Part shown: piece by piece, positions 30,532 through 36,099 of the stretch
Numbering within the stretch: the stretch's first letter is position 1
How the letters are laid out: the number at the start of each line of letters is the position of its first letter
Source of the DNA: a virus
IMG/VR virus record: IMGVR_UViG_3300020437_000013
Coordinates: 1 to 44,167 of that record
Strand: one strand, 5' to 3'
DNA: 44,167 nucleotides
Made by a program: the position numbers and the translations under genes
The notes under the pieces: generated by a model
The model's database searches: none
What the model saw: the letters and a program-made list of their open reading frames with translations, nothing else
What the model was told of the DNA's origin: nothing

Positions 30532-30680
30532 TTTTTAAATACCAATTTACAACTGATGAAGATCAAGTAATGTTAGATATGTTACAATACTTTGATGACA
30601 TAGGTTTACCTAGTCACATAGATGAAAAAGCATACGAGAGTCTTTCAGACAAGTTTTTCAACAATGCAGGTTCTAACTAA
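30528..30680 (+). CDS. small acidic protein (50 aa), GTG start
   Basis: GTG overlaps the previous stop (GTGA) behind CGGAG. Reads MIFKYQFTTDEDQVMLDMLQ then YFDDIGLPSHIDEKAYES. Stop overlaps the next ATG (TAATG). Function unknown. Confidence 0.55.
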   Translation: MIFKYQFTTDEDQVMLDMLQYFDDIGLPSHIDEKAYESLSDKFFNNAGSN

Positions 30681-30823
30681 TGACTAAGAAAGTACTTGAC
30701 CAAAACAAACTATACAAACTACCAGAATTTAACAATATGGTTATGACTGGTAAAGAGATAGAGGATTTAATTGAATCCGCATACAATGAATTAATGTTAT
30801 CAAAAAGGAGGATTAAAAAATGA
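30680..30823 (+). CDS. small hypothetical protein (47 aa)
   Basis: Reads MTKKVLDQNKLYKLPEFNNM then VMTGKEIEDLIESAYNELML, ending SKRRIKK. Coupled on both sides; its end carries AAGGAGG for the next gene. Confidence 0.5.
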   Translation: MTKKVLDQNKLYKLPEFNNMVMTGKEIEDLIESAYNELMLSKRRIKK

Positions 30824-30948
30824 GTTGTTTACAAAATGAATTAATACTTGAATCACTCTATGAGCAAGTAGTAGAAGAGAATCCAAACTTATCTGAATTG
30901 GAAGCAATTAGACTAACTGAAGAATTATTCGAGGACTTATGCCAATGA
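30820..30948 (+). CDS. small acidic helical peptide (42 aa)
   Basis: Reads MSCLQNELILESLYEQVVEE then NPNLSELEAIRLTEELFEDL. ATGA overlap with the previous gene and AAGGAGG upstream. Ends just before the CGTCC box of the next promoter. Confidence 0.55.
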   Translation: MSCLQNELILESLYEQVVEENPNLSELEAIRLTEELFEDLCQ

Positions 30949-30954
30949 AAATTC

Positions 30955-31010
30955 CGTCCACTAATTTCCCATTCACTTGGTCTAACTATTATAATAGAGG
31001 TATAGCAAAC
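30955..31010 (+). promoter_or_regulatory. TGTC-box promoter (CGTCC variant)
   Basis: CGTCCACTAA (30955) begins 35 bases before TATAAT (30990-30995), followed by AGAGGTATAGCAAACC. Finding it here argues that the in-frame ATGs at 30939 and 30945 are not used. Confidence 0.7.
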
Positions 31011-31019
31011 CCAAATTTT

Positions 31020-31316
31020 ATGAACCAAACAGATCGAATAAGTGCGGAAATTCTTGAATTTGCCGACTATGTGTTTTCTTTTTATGGATCAAGTGATGCA
31101 TTATATCCTATGAGACATGAGAAAACAAATCAGTTAGTGACTAAGTATGAAATTTTATTAGCGATTGATTTGTTGATGAAAGAATACAAAAGAAGAAAAA
31201 ACGATCAAGTGCCGTTCACATATGGCGGTGGCGATAGTTTAGATCGAGAGAGAGTCAGAGACATTTTAGTAAGTGCCTTTGATTTTGATAAAGAAATGTA
31301 TGGAGGTTCAATATAA
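31020..31316 (+). CDS. conserved-type phage hypothetical protein (98 aa)
   Basis: MNQTDRISAEILEFADYVFS followed by FYGSSDALYPM, a helical middle (EILLAIDLLMKEYKRRK) and a closing GGGDSLDRERVRDILVSAF. The DSxDRExVRD segment is characteristic of a phage protein family of unknown function. In-frame ATGs at 30939/30945 would make it 25-27 residues longer, but those codons are a conserved promoter. Stop overlaps the next ATG. Confidence 0.7.
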   Translation: MNQTDRISAEILEFADYVFSFYGSSDALYPMRHEKTNQLVTKYEILLAIDLLMKEYKRRKNDQVPFTYGGGDSLDRERVRDILVSAFDFDKEMYGGSI

Positions 31317-31447
31317 TGAACAGAAAAGAATATGAGTTGATTTACGATTCACTCAAGTATTATCATGTACTCATGGACAGAGAACAAAGACAGTTATCTG
31401 AACAAATCTTAGAAAACCTATTCCCTAACTCAAATGAAGAAAAATAA
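31316..31447 (+). CDS. small helical peptide (43 aa)
   Basis: Reads MNRKEYELIYDSLKYYHVLM then DREQRQLSEQILENLFPNSN. TAATG coupled to the previous gene; overlaps the next by 14 bases. Confidence 0.5.
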   Translation: MNRKEYELIYDSLKYYHVLMDREQRQLSEQILENLFPNSNEEK

Positions 31448-31709
31448 ACTACCTAAACACCTTGAAGGTACAATGGCAAATCTCAAATTTTGTATCGAAC
31501 ATTGCGGTATGAATGATGAAGAAATTGAAGAAATGCTTAAAGCGATTGACAAGTTAAAACTTGCTAGAGTTCAACATTTTTGTGAAGAGTTCATTTTTAT
31601 GGTGGAGGGAACAACACCTGACGAAAATATAAAATATCATTGTGATGATTATTTTAATATCGCTGAGTTTAATTCTATGTACTGGGAGCAAAAAAACAAC
31701 TTCTCATAG
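31434..31709 (+). CDS. acidic helical protein (91 aa)
   Basis: MKKNKLPKHLEGTMANLKFC then GMNDEEIEEMLKAIDKLKLA, ending FNIAEFNSMYWEQKNNFS. Three His/Cys residues are present without a clear metal motif. An internal ATG at 31473 is an alternative. Function unknown. Confidence 0.6.
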   Translation: MKKNKLPKHLEGTMANLKFCIEHCGMNDEEIEEMLKAIDKLKLARVQHFCEEFIFMVEGTTPDENIKYHCDDYFNIAEFNSMYWEQKNNFS

Positions 31710-31724
31710 TGACGGAAATAATAT

Positions 31725-31778
31725 TGTCACACTAGACGGTTTTATTTCCAGAAAAATATGTAATAATAGATTATAAGC
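31725..31778 (+). promoter_or_regulatory. TGTC-box promoter (TGTCAC variant)
   Basis: TGTCACACTA (31725) begins 36-37 bases before TAATAAT (31761-31767), followed by AGATTATAAGCAAA. Its GTCACACT core equals that at 19551. Confidence 0.65.
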
Positions 31779-31806
31779 AAATTTCAATCCAACTTTTTTA
31801 AATTTC

Positions 31807-32241
31807 ATGGTCACATTAAAAGCAAACTATCAAGAAACACTAAAACCAGAAACTGTAAAAATTATTGATGAATTAGTTGATGATTATCAAAATTATGGAT
31901 TAGACGAAATTTTAGATTTTGTTGATACCTATGGGGAATCAAATATTAATCACTTTGAAGATTATATTTACTTAGTTAATAATGTTTATGCATACGGTAG
32001 AGAGCAAGAAGTTATAGAAGAATATATTGACTGTATTGGCGGTATCAAATATGTCTCATCAATAGATGTTGATTGTTATCTAGGGAATTATGATAGTAAA
32101 GAAGATTTTATTGACCAACATGAACTAATTGATGAATCAATCCCGAACTGGTTAGTAATTGATTATGATGCTACATGGGAAGCAAATTTGAGACATGATT
32201 ATTATTGGTCAGACAATGATGATGTATGGAGGAATCACTAA
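31807..32241 (+). CDS. second ArdA-like antirestriction protein (144 aa)
   Basis: The C-terminal third follows the ArdA pattern of the 146-aa protein at 25156: CYLGNYDSKEDFIDQHE, then IPNWLVIDYDATWEAN and LRHDYYW. The N-terminal part is helical and acidic (LVDDYQNYGLDEILDFVDTY). Overall charge is extremely negative, fitting a DNA mimic. The terminal IF block is degenerate (DVWRNH). It has its own promoter and is followed by a long hairpin. Confidence 0.65.
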   Translation: MVTLKANYQETLKPETVKIIDELVDDYQNYGLDEILDFVDTYGESNINHFEDYIYLVNNVYAYGREQEVIEEYIDCIGGIKYVSSIDVDCYLGNYDSKEDFIDQHELIDESIPNWLVIDYDATWEANLRHDYYWSDNDDVWRNH

Positions 32242-32242
32242 T

Positions 32243-32315
32243 CTCAATAATATTGTATGAGTCTCACTATCGTACATGATACCTACGATATTAAGACTCA
32301 TACAAGATATTTGAG
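32243..32315 (+). other. 73-base near-perfect hairpin / inverted repeat
   Basis: Nested arms: CTCAA (32243-32247) with TTGAG (32311-32315); TTGTATGAGTCT (32253-32264) with AGACTCATACAA (32294-32305); TATCGTA (32268-32274) with TACGATA (32284-32290); loop of nine bases. The internal loops are symmetric. It follows the stop of the second ArdA-like gene, with no T-run behind it. Confidence 0.8.
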
Positions 32316-32339
32316 AATCAAAATAGACAATAAAGAAAT

Positions 32340-32390
32340 CGTCCATTTTTGCTCGCACTTTGGAAAAAAATGATTTAATATAGGTATATA
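32340..32390 (+). promoter_or_regulatory. TGTC-box promoter (CGTCC variant)
   Basis: CGTCCATTTTTG (32340) begins 36 bases before TAATAT (32376-32381), followed by AGGTATATA. The leader then carries tandem AATC units (three copies, about 32390-32403) and no Shine-Dalgarno before the ATG at 32419. Confidence 0.65.
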
Positions 32391-32418
32391 ATCAATCAAT
32401 CAATTAATTTATTTTTAT

Positions 32419-32598
32419 ATGCTTACTGAATATTTCGTAGAAGTTCCAAACACAAACATTAAAGAGTCTGTTTCATCACTTGATGATTCTTGGGGACTTT
32501 GCTACGACCTAGCACAATCATACGGTCATGCTCAGGTTGTTTGGTATGCCCTAAACGGAACTAGGGTAGTTGATGGCGAATATACCGATCAGGATTAA
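32419..32598 (+). CDS. small hypothetical protein (59 aa)
   Basis: Reads MLTEYFVEVPNTNIKESVSS then SWGLCYDLAQSYGHAQVVWY, ending LNGTRVVDGEYTDQD. Strand-helix-strand unit. Single-gene transcript between two promoters, with a T-rich leader. Confidence 0.6.
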   Translation: MLTEYFVEVPNTNIKESVSSLDDSWGLCYDLAQSYGHAQVVWYALNGTRVVDGEYTDQD

Positions 32599-32628
32599 TT
32601 GTAAACTATTGTTTCAATATCCTGATAA

Positions 32629-32683
32629 TATCCACATTTTGCAAAAAAATGTGTCATACTAATACTATAGACATTCATTCATT
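32629..32683 (+). promoter_or_regulatory. weak promoter-like region with 8-bp hairpin
   Basis: TATCCA (32629-32634), one base off TGTCCA, lies 34 bases before TACTAT (32663-32668). CACATTTT (32633-32640) pairs with AAAATGTG (32646-32653). The leader carries three tandem ATTC units before the T-rich start region of the next gene. Confidence 0.4.
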
Positions 32684-32698
32684 CTTCATTTTTTTATT

Positions 32699-32995
32699 AT
32701 GTACAATATCGAACTAACAAACAGACTAATCAACAGAATCAAAGAAGTTGAGAAATTCAACGATATCGCAGAATTATCCGAGACTTTTCAAGTTTTTTGT
32801 GATGAGTTGACTGACTGGGAAGTTAATCATATAGGTGGCGTTGATCTATATTCTGGGCGTAGAGTTACTGACCCCGAAACTGGAAGATCAGACTGGGAAC
32901 TAAATCAAGAGTTATGCCCAGTTCTATTAGATGAGTTTTTCAGTTCATTCGGATACACTAAAGAAAATCCTAGTCCTTTTTTCTCTTTCGCTTAA
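32699..32995 (+). CDS. acidic hypothetical protein (98 aa)
   Basis: MYNIELTNRLINRIKEVEKF, then FNDIAELSETFQVFCDELTD and YSGRRVTDPETGRSDWELNQ. The middle resembles small phage proteins of unknown function. Ends with an aromatic tail (NPSPFFSFA). The leader lacks a Shine-Dalgarno and is T-rich (TTTTTTATTATG). Confidence 0.65.
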   Translation: MYNIELTNRLINRIKEVEKFNDIAELSETFQVFCDELTDWEVNHIGGVDLYSGRRVTDPETGRSDWELNQELCPVLLDEFFSSFGYTKENPSPFFSFA

Positions 32996-33038
32996 TCCTT
33001 AATCCTTTTATTCTATTCATTCTATTTTTATTATTACT

Positions 33039-33368
33039 ATGAGACAAATTGAAACTAACATGAACATGGCAATTAGATCACTTTTATCAGGTGGTTCTAC
33101 TAACTGGGCATCATCTAATACTATGGTCAGCAAAAACGAGAATAATGGCAATATCTCAGTATTTCTACATGGTAACCTTATTGCTACCTTAAATAATGAC
33201 TTCGTAGCAATTTATGATGGCGGTTGGCAGTCTAATACAACTAAATCTAGGTTAAATGCATTACTTAGTGAGTTTAGACCGCATACAAGAGTTTTTCAAA
33301 AGAATTACGAGTGGTTTATATCTTATGCAGGTAGAACTTTCGATTTTGTGAGTGGTAGTCTGGTCTAA
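33039..33368 (+). CDS. conserved-type phage hypothetical protein (109 aa)
   Basis: MRQIETNMNMAIRSLLSGGS, NTMVSKNENNGNISVFLHGN and GGWQSNTTKSRLNALLSEF follow a recurrent phage pattern (NTxV, LHGNxIA, GGWxTxTTxxRLN). It ends with an aromatic strand pair (YEWFISYAGRTFDF). Family function unknown. Its last codons (GSLV) form the 5' arm of a terminator hairpin. Confidence 0.7.
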   Translation: MRQIETNMNMAIRSLLSGGSTNWASSNTMVSKNENNGNISVFLHGNLIATLNNDFVAIYDGGWQSNTTKSRLNALLSEFRPHTRVFQKNYEWFISYAGRTFDFVSGSLV

Positions 33369-33380
33369 GACTACCCTTTT
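33354..33380 (+). terminator. intrinsic (Rho-independent) terminator
   Basis: GGTAGTCT (33354-33361) pairs perfectly with AGACTACC (33368-33375) over a six-base loop, followed by CTTTTCTT. The stop codon (33366-33368) is inside the hairpin. It is the only classical terminator I found in the window. Confidence 0.8.
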
Positions 33381-33412
33381 CTTATACTTAGTCCTTTATT
33401 AATTAACAATCA

Positions 33413-33721
33413 ATGCCCAGAAAAACATCACTAACTATTGACAAACTAAGCAAAGATATCAATTTCTTTAGTGGATATGTTGCCGAATGTGATATATTAT
33501 TATCAACAAATTACTACGGTAAAGAAGATTTTATATTAAAACTTATTGCCGAAACATATACACAAGATGATCTAATTGTATCTTATAAAGTATTAGATAG
33601 TGGGGACTGTTTACTGTTTATAAATGGTTACGGAACTAAACAAATAAGGTCACTAATTAATATTATTGATGAAGATTCTAATGTAATTGATATACAATTA
33701 AATAGTATTAATGAGTGTTAA
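33413..33721 (+). CDS. hypothetical protein (102 aa)
   Basis: MPRKTSLTIDKLSKDINFFS, then LILKLIAETYTQDDLIV-like beta/alpha alternation and YKVLDSGDCLLFINGYGTKQ, ending DIQLNSINEC. Lies behind the terminator at 33354, so it needs its own promoter, which I cannot identify with confidence. No family recognised. Confidence 0.6.
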   Translation: MPRKTSLTIDKLSKDINFFSGYVAECDILLSTNYYGKEDFILKLIAETYTQDDLIVSYKVLDSGDCLLFINGYGTKQIRSLINIIDEDSNVIDIQLNSINEC

Positions 33722-33724
33722 TTA

Positions 33725-33736
33725 TATAATAGTAAG
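33725..33736 (+). promoter_or_regulatory. possible -10 element
   Basis: TATAAT (33725-33730) followed by AGTAAG, 30 bases before the next ATG. No TGTC box is present upstream. Confidence 0.4.
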
Positions 33737-33760
33737 TTCAATCGCCCGCCCTAAAAGTTA

Positions 33761-33973
33761 ATGGAATTCCAGGATTTTTCAGTTGGATTAACAATTAAAC
33801 ATAACAATATGGTGGGAATAATACAATTTATAAGTGATACTTACATTACCTTTTGTGTTAGTGAGAAACCAGTAATATGCAATAATAGTAAATACAAAAC
33901 TACTAAATGTTGTGTCTTAATATTTCCTAATGAGTGGAAAGATTGCGTACTAATTAACACAAATACCGCATAA
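33761..33973 (+). CDS. conserved-type small phage protein (70 aa)
   Basis: FSVGLTIKHNNMVGIIQFIS then DTYITFCVSEKPVI and a KCCVLIFPNEWKDCVLI end. The V/L-x-H...G-x-I-x-FI-x-D-x-YIT plan with a closing CCVLV strand is a recurring phage small-protein pattern, probably an SH3-like barrel. The Cys pair might bind metal. Last gene before the long gap. Confidence 0.65.
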   Translation: MEFQDFSVGLTIKHNNMVGIIQFISDTYITFCVSEKPVICNNSKYKTTKCCVLIFPNEWKDCVLINTNTA

Positions 33974-34044
33974 TGTGTAAATCGCAGTTATACAAATAGT
34001 TCTCACACTTTTGACACTAAGTAACATTTAAGAGCATTACAGTT

Positions 34045-34058
34045 AATATAAACAATTA
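34045..34058 (+). repeat. 14-base direct repeat, copy 1
   Basis: AATATAAACAATTA, repeated 92 bases downstream. Confidence 0.7.
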
Positions 34059-34136
34059 ACACACAATTACGCAAATTAATTAAATATCAAAATAAACATA
34101 TATGTGTGTTTTATAACAATAACTGTATGTTCCTTA

Positions 34137-34150
34137 AATATAAACAATTA
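34137..34150 (+). repeat. 14-base direct repeat, copy 2
   Basis: Identical to 34045-34058. The flanks are similar too (AACACA versus GCAGTA after the repeat), but not identical. Confidence 0.7.
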
Positions 34151-34310
34151 GCAGTAAATGTGAGATCTTATTGTTAACTAAGCGAGTGTATCATAAGAAA
34201 AAAATAATGTCAACTCACAGATACACAAAATTACACATAGTCCAGTAAATTGTCAGCATTATGTAACAATTAAGACTCACACAGTTGTTGTTAATTTGTG
34301 AGAATTATGT

Positions 34311-34316
34311 TATAAT
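34311..34316 (+). promoter_or_regulatory. -10 element in the non-coding region
   Basis: TATAAT preceded by GAATTATGT and followed by ACTAATAG. TTGTTG/TTGTTA words lie near the -35 position. No gene follows for more than 250 bases, so it could drive a non-coding transcript. Confidence 0.45.
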
Positions 34317-34472
34317 ACTAATAGTTAATTAAGAACTATGATTTAACAGACTAATTAATAACAACTCACAGTAACTTGGCAGTCTTAAGTAATAAGAATG
34401 TGATGCAGAATTGCACTCACTATTATACAATTAAGGACAGTGTTTTTTGTTCTTAAATATTTTTTGTGGTTT

Positions 34473-34478
34473 TATAAT
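34473..34478 (+). promoter_or_regulatory. -10 element
   Basis: TATAAT (34473-34478) followed by GGGGGTTTTAAT, within T-rich sequence. It could transcribe the AbrB-like gene with a leader of about 110 bases. Confidence 0.4.
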
Positions 34479-34565
34479 GGGGGTTTTAATGCTAAGGAAC
34501 CTTTCTAAGCTATAAACGACCCAATTCGACCTTTCGTTATCAGTCTGAAAAAAAAATTTCTGATA

Positions 34566-34573
34566 TATAAAAA
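34566..34573 (+). promoter_or_regulatory. possible late promoter (TATAAAAA)
   Basis: One base away from the T4 late consensus TATAAATA and placed 23 bases before the GTG start at 34596. Confidence 0.45.
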
Positions 34574-34595
34574 CATTAGGTCAGTCCACATATTA

Positions 34596-34760
34596 GTGAA
34601 AAAATTTTCCAAGATTACATTGCCTGTGAGGGTTGACTCAGTTACTGATGAATACATAATCACGATACCTGAGTCTTTTGTACAACAGTTAGATCTGTAC
34701 GAGGATCAGGAACTTACACTCGAACTATACGAAGAAGGAATCTACATCTCAGAAGCATGA
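34596..34760 (+). CDS. AbrB/SpoVT-like DNA-binding protein (54 aa), GTG start
   Basis: Reads MKKFSKITLPVRVDSVTDEY, then IITIPESFVQQLDLYEDQEL and TLELYEEGIYIS. This is the swapped-hairpin AbrB/MazE pattern: a strand, a Y-x-ITIP turn, a short helix, D/G-x-E-L and a final beta-hairpin. Members are dimeric transcription regulators or antitoxins. No toxin gene is adjacent. It sits at the edge of the long non-coding region and could bind there. The GTG is the only sensible start; the stop overlaps the next ATG. Confidence 0.65.
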   Translation: MKKFSKITLPVRVDSVTDEYIITIPESFVQQLDLYEDQELTLELYEEGIYISEA

Positions 34761-34942
34761 ACAAAACATATCACATCTACTTTGAGGATAAGTGTTTGTT
34801 TAAGAACCTAGATCAGCATGAATTTGATGTCATCTGGGGGAGAATCTATAGATCTTACCATACAGATAGTATTACATATGAATGTGTTGGTACAGATTGT
34901 GACATTGTTGATAGTGGTGTTTTAGCAGATGCTTCGTACTGA
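34757..34942 (+). CDS. small hypothetical protein (61 aa)
   Basis: MNKTYHIYFEDKCLFKNLDQ then HEFDVIWGRIYRSYHTDSIT, ending DSGVLADASY. The pattern (YxIYxxDKCLxxxLxxxEFxxxW) resembles short proteins seen in T4-like cyanophages. Coupled to the AbrB-like gene (ATGA) and overlapping the next by 14 bases. Confidence 0.65.
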   Translation: MNKTYHIYFEDKCLFKNLDQHEFDVIWGRIYRSYHTDSITYECVGTDCDIVDSGVLADASY

Positions 34943-35522
34943 AGGTTATACATGGGGTCCTTACCTGTGGCGAACTACAATACCTTGGGATGTAGTTAGT
35001 GTAATACTTAAGAGGGCGAACTCTTATCGTGGTGAGCATACTGCTACACCTATGCTACCTTTTAACTTTGATGACCAATGGCATCTACCTAAAGACACAC
35101 AGGATTGGTTCTGGGGGATCTTTAAACCCCATCTTAAAAAGTATTTGGCAGGTTATAGTCGGCACAATCAATTACCTGCTCCTACCGATGATGATATAAG
35201 TAACTGGGCATTCGACCATATATGGGTTAACTACTACAAAGAACATGATATGACAGCACTCCACAATCATGTAGGAGACTTGTCTATTGTGTTGTACCTA
35301 CAAATACCTACCTATACGGACAAGGTGCTTGGAACTGCTCCTGCACCTGGTTCTATCACATTCTCATGGGGAGACTCTAAGAAGACATTTGAACCAAAGG
35401 AAGGAGAGTTGTTTATATTCCCATCAGGTTTACATCATATGGTGATGCCACATAAGACTAAGGGTGCAGAAAGAGTATCCTTATCAGCAAACCTCTACTA
35501 CAACGCACCTTTTCATGGATAG
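34929..35522 (+). CDS. 2OG-Fe(II) oxygenase-like protein, PF13759-type (197 aa)
   Basis: HDMTALHNHVGDLSIVLYLQ, PGSITFSWGDSKKTF and GELFIFPSGLHHMVMPH match the putative 2OG-Fe(II) oxygenase family seen in T4-like cyanophages. Candidate iron ligands are in HNH (112-114) and the distal His of GLHH, with an Arg in AERVSLS for 2-oxoglutarate. An H-x-H occurs where other families have H-x-D. The N-terminus (YTWGPYLWRTTI) matches that of the next gene, so the pair arose by tandem duplication. Confidence 0.75.
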   Translation: MLRTEGYTWGPYLWRTTIPWDVVSVILKRANSYRGEHTATPMLPFNFDDQWHLPKDTQDWFWGIFKPHLKKYLAGYSRHNQLPAPTDDDISNWAFDHIWVNYYKEHDMTALHNHVGDLSIVLYLQIPTYTDKVLGTAPAPGSITFSWGDSKKTFEPKEGELFIFPSGLHHMVMPHKTKGAERVSLSANLYYNAPFHG

Positions 35523-36099
35523 TTTACATACATGGGGTCCTCCTATATGGCAAACCTCTCTTGATTATAGTATTATAGATGGTTTATTAGAGCGAGGCGA
35601 CGCAATTCGTAACCATGAACAGTTCAATGCTGAGATAGACTTAGCAATGAATACACATGATGAATGGAATTACCCACCAGAGGTTGTGCAATGGTTCTCT
35701 GAGGCGATTAAGACTAAGGTAGTTGATTATATGCAGATATGGGCAAAGCATCTAGGATGGACATATAACAAGTGGTTATCAGACTGGCAGATTGATAGTC
35801 TATGGATCAACTATATGCAGAAGTATGACTGTAACCCATTACATGATCATAAGGGAAATGTAAGTTTTATTGTTTATCTAAACGATGTACCTGACCTTAA
35901 GACAGAGAAACAAAGAATGAATATGACTAATAACGGACCTGTGCCAGGTTCTGTTATGTTCTGTCATAATGATCATAGAAAGTTTTTCTTTCCTAACAAA
36001 GGTGAGTTCTTTTTATTCCCTTCTAACACTCTCCATATGGTTGTACCTTATAAGAGCGACCTCACTCGGATATCCGTATCAGGAAATATTATCTTCTAA
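35515..36099 (+). CDS. 2OG-Fe(II) oxygenase-like protein, tandem paralogue (194 aa)
   Basis: Starts MDSLHTWGPPIWQTSLDYSI and overlaps the previous gene by eight bases; an in-frame GTG at 35464 would give 17 extra residues encoded by the neighbour's 3' end. Key segments: NPLHDHKGNVSFIVYLN (H-x-H), PGSVMFCHND, GEFFLFPSNTLHMVVPY and TRISVSGNI. The plan is the same as the preceding gene with substantial divergence, so the two may have different substrates or act as a heterodimer. Confidence 0.75.
   Translation: MDSLHTWGPPIWQTSLDYSIIDGLLERGDAIRNHEQFNAEIDLAMNTHDEWNYPPEVVQWFSEAIKTKVVDYMQIWAKHLGWTYNKWLSDWQIDSLWINYMQKYDCNPLHDHKGNVSFIVYLNDVPDLKTEKQRMNMTNNGPVPGSVMFCHNDHRKFFFPNKGEFFLFPSNTLHMVVPYKSDLTRISVSGNIIF

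Larger units (their letters stand above)
33974..34595. other. 622-base A+T-rich non-coding region
   Basis: No credible gene on either strand. It holds a 14-base direct repeat AATATAAACAATTA (34045 and 34137), recurring TCACA/TGTGAG words (for example AACTCACAG at about 34214 and 34362), two -10 elements (34311 and 34473) and a late-like TATAAAAA (34566). It separates the small-gene region from the oxygenase/baseplate region and is a candidate replication origin or regulatory locus. Confidence 0.6.
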
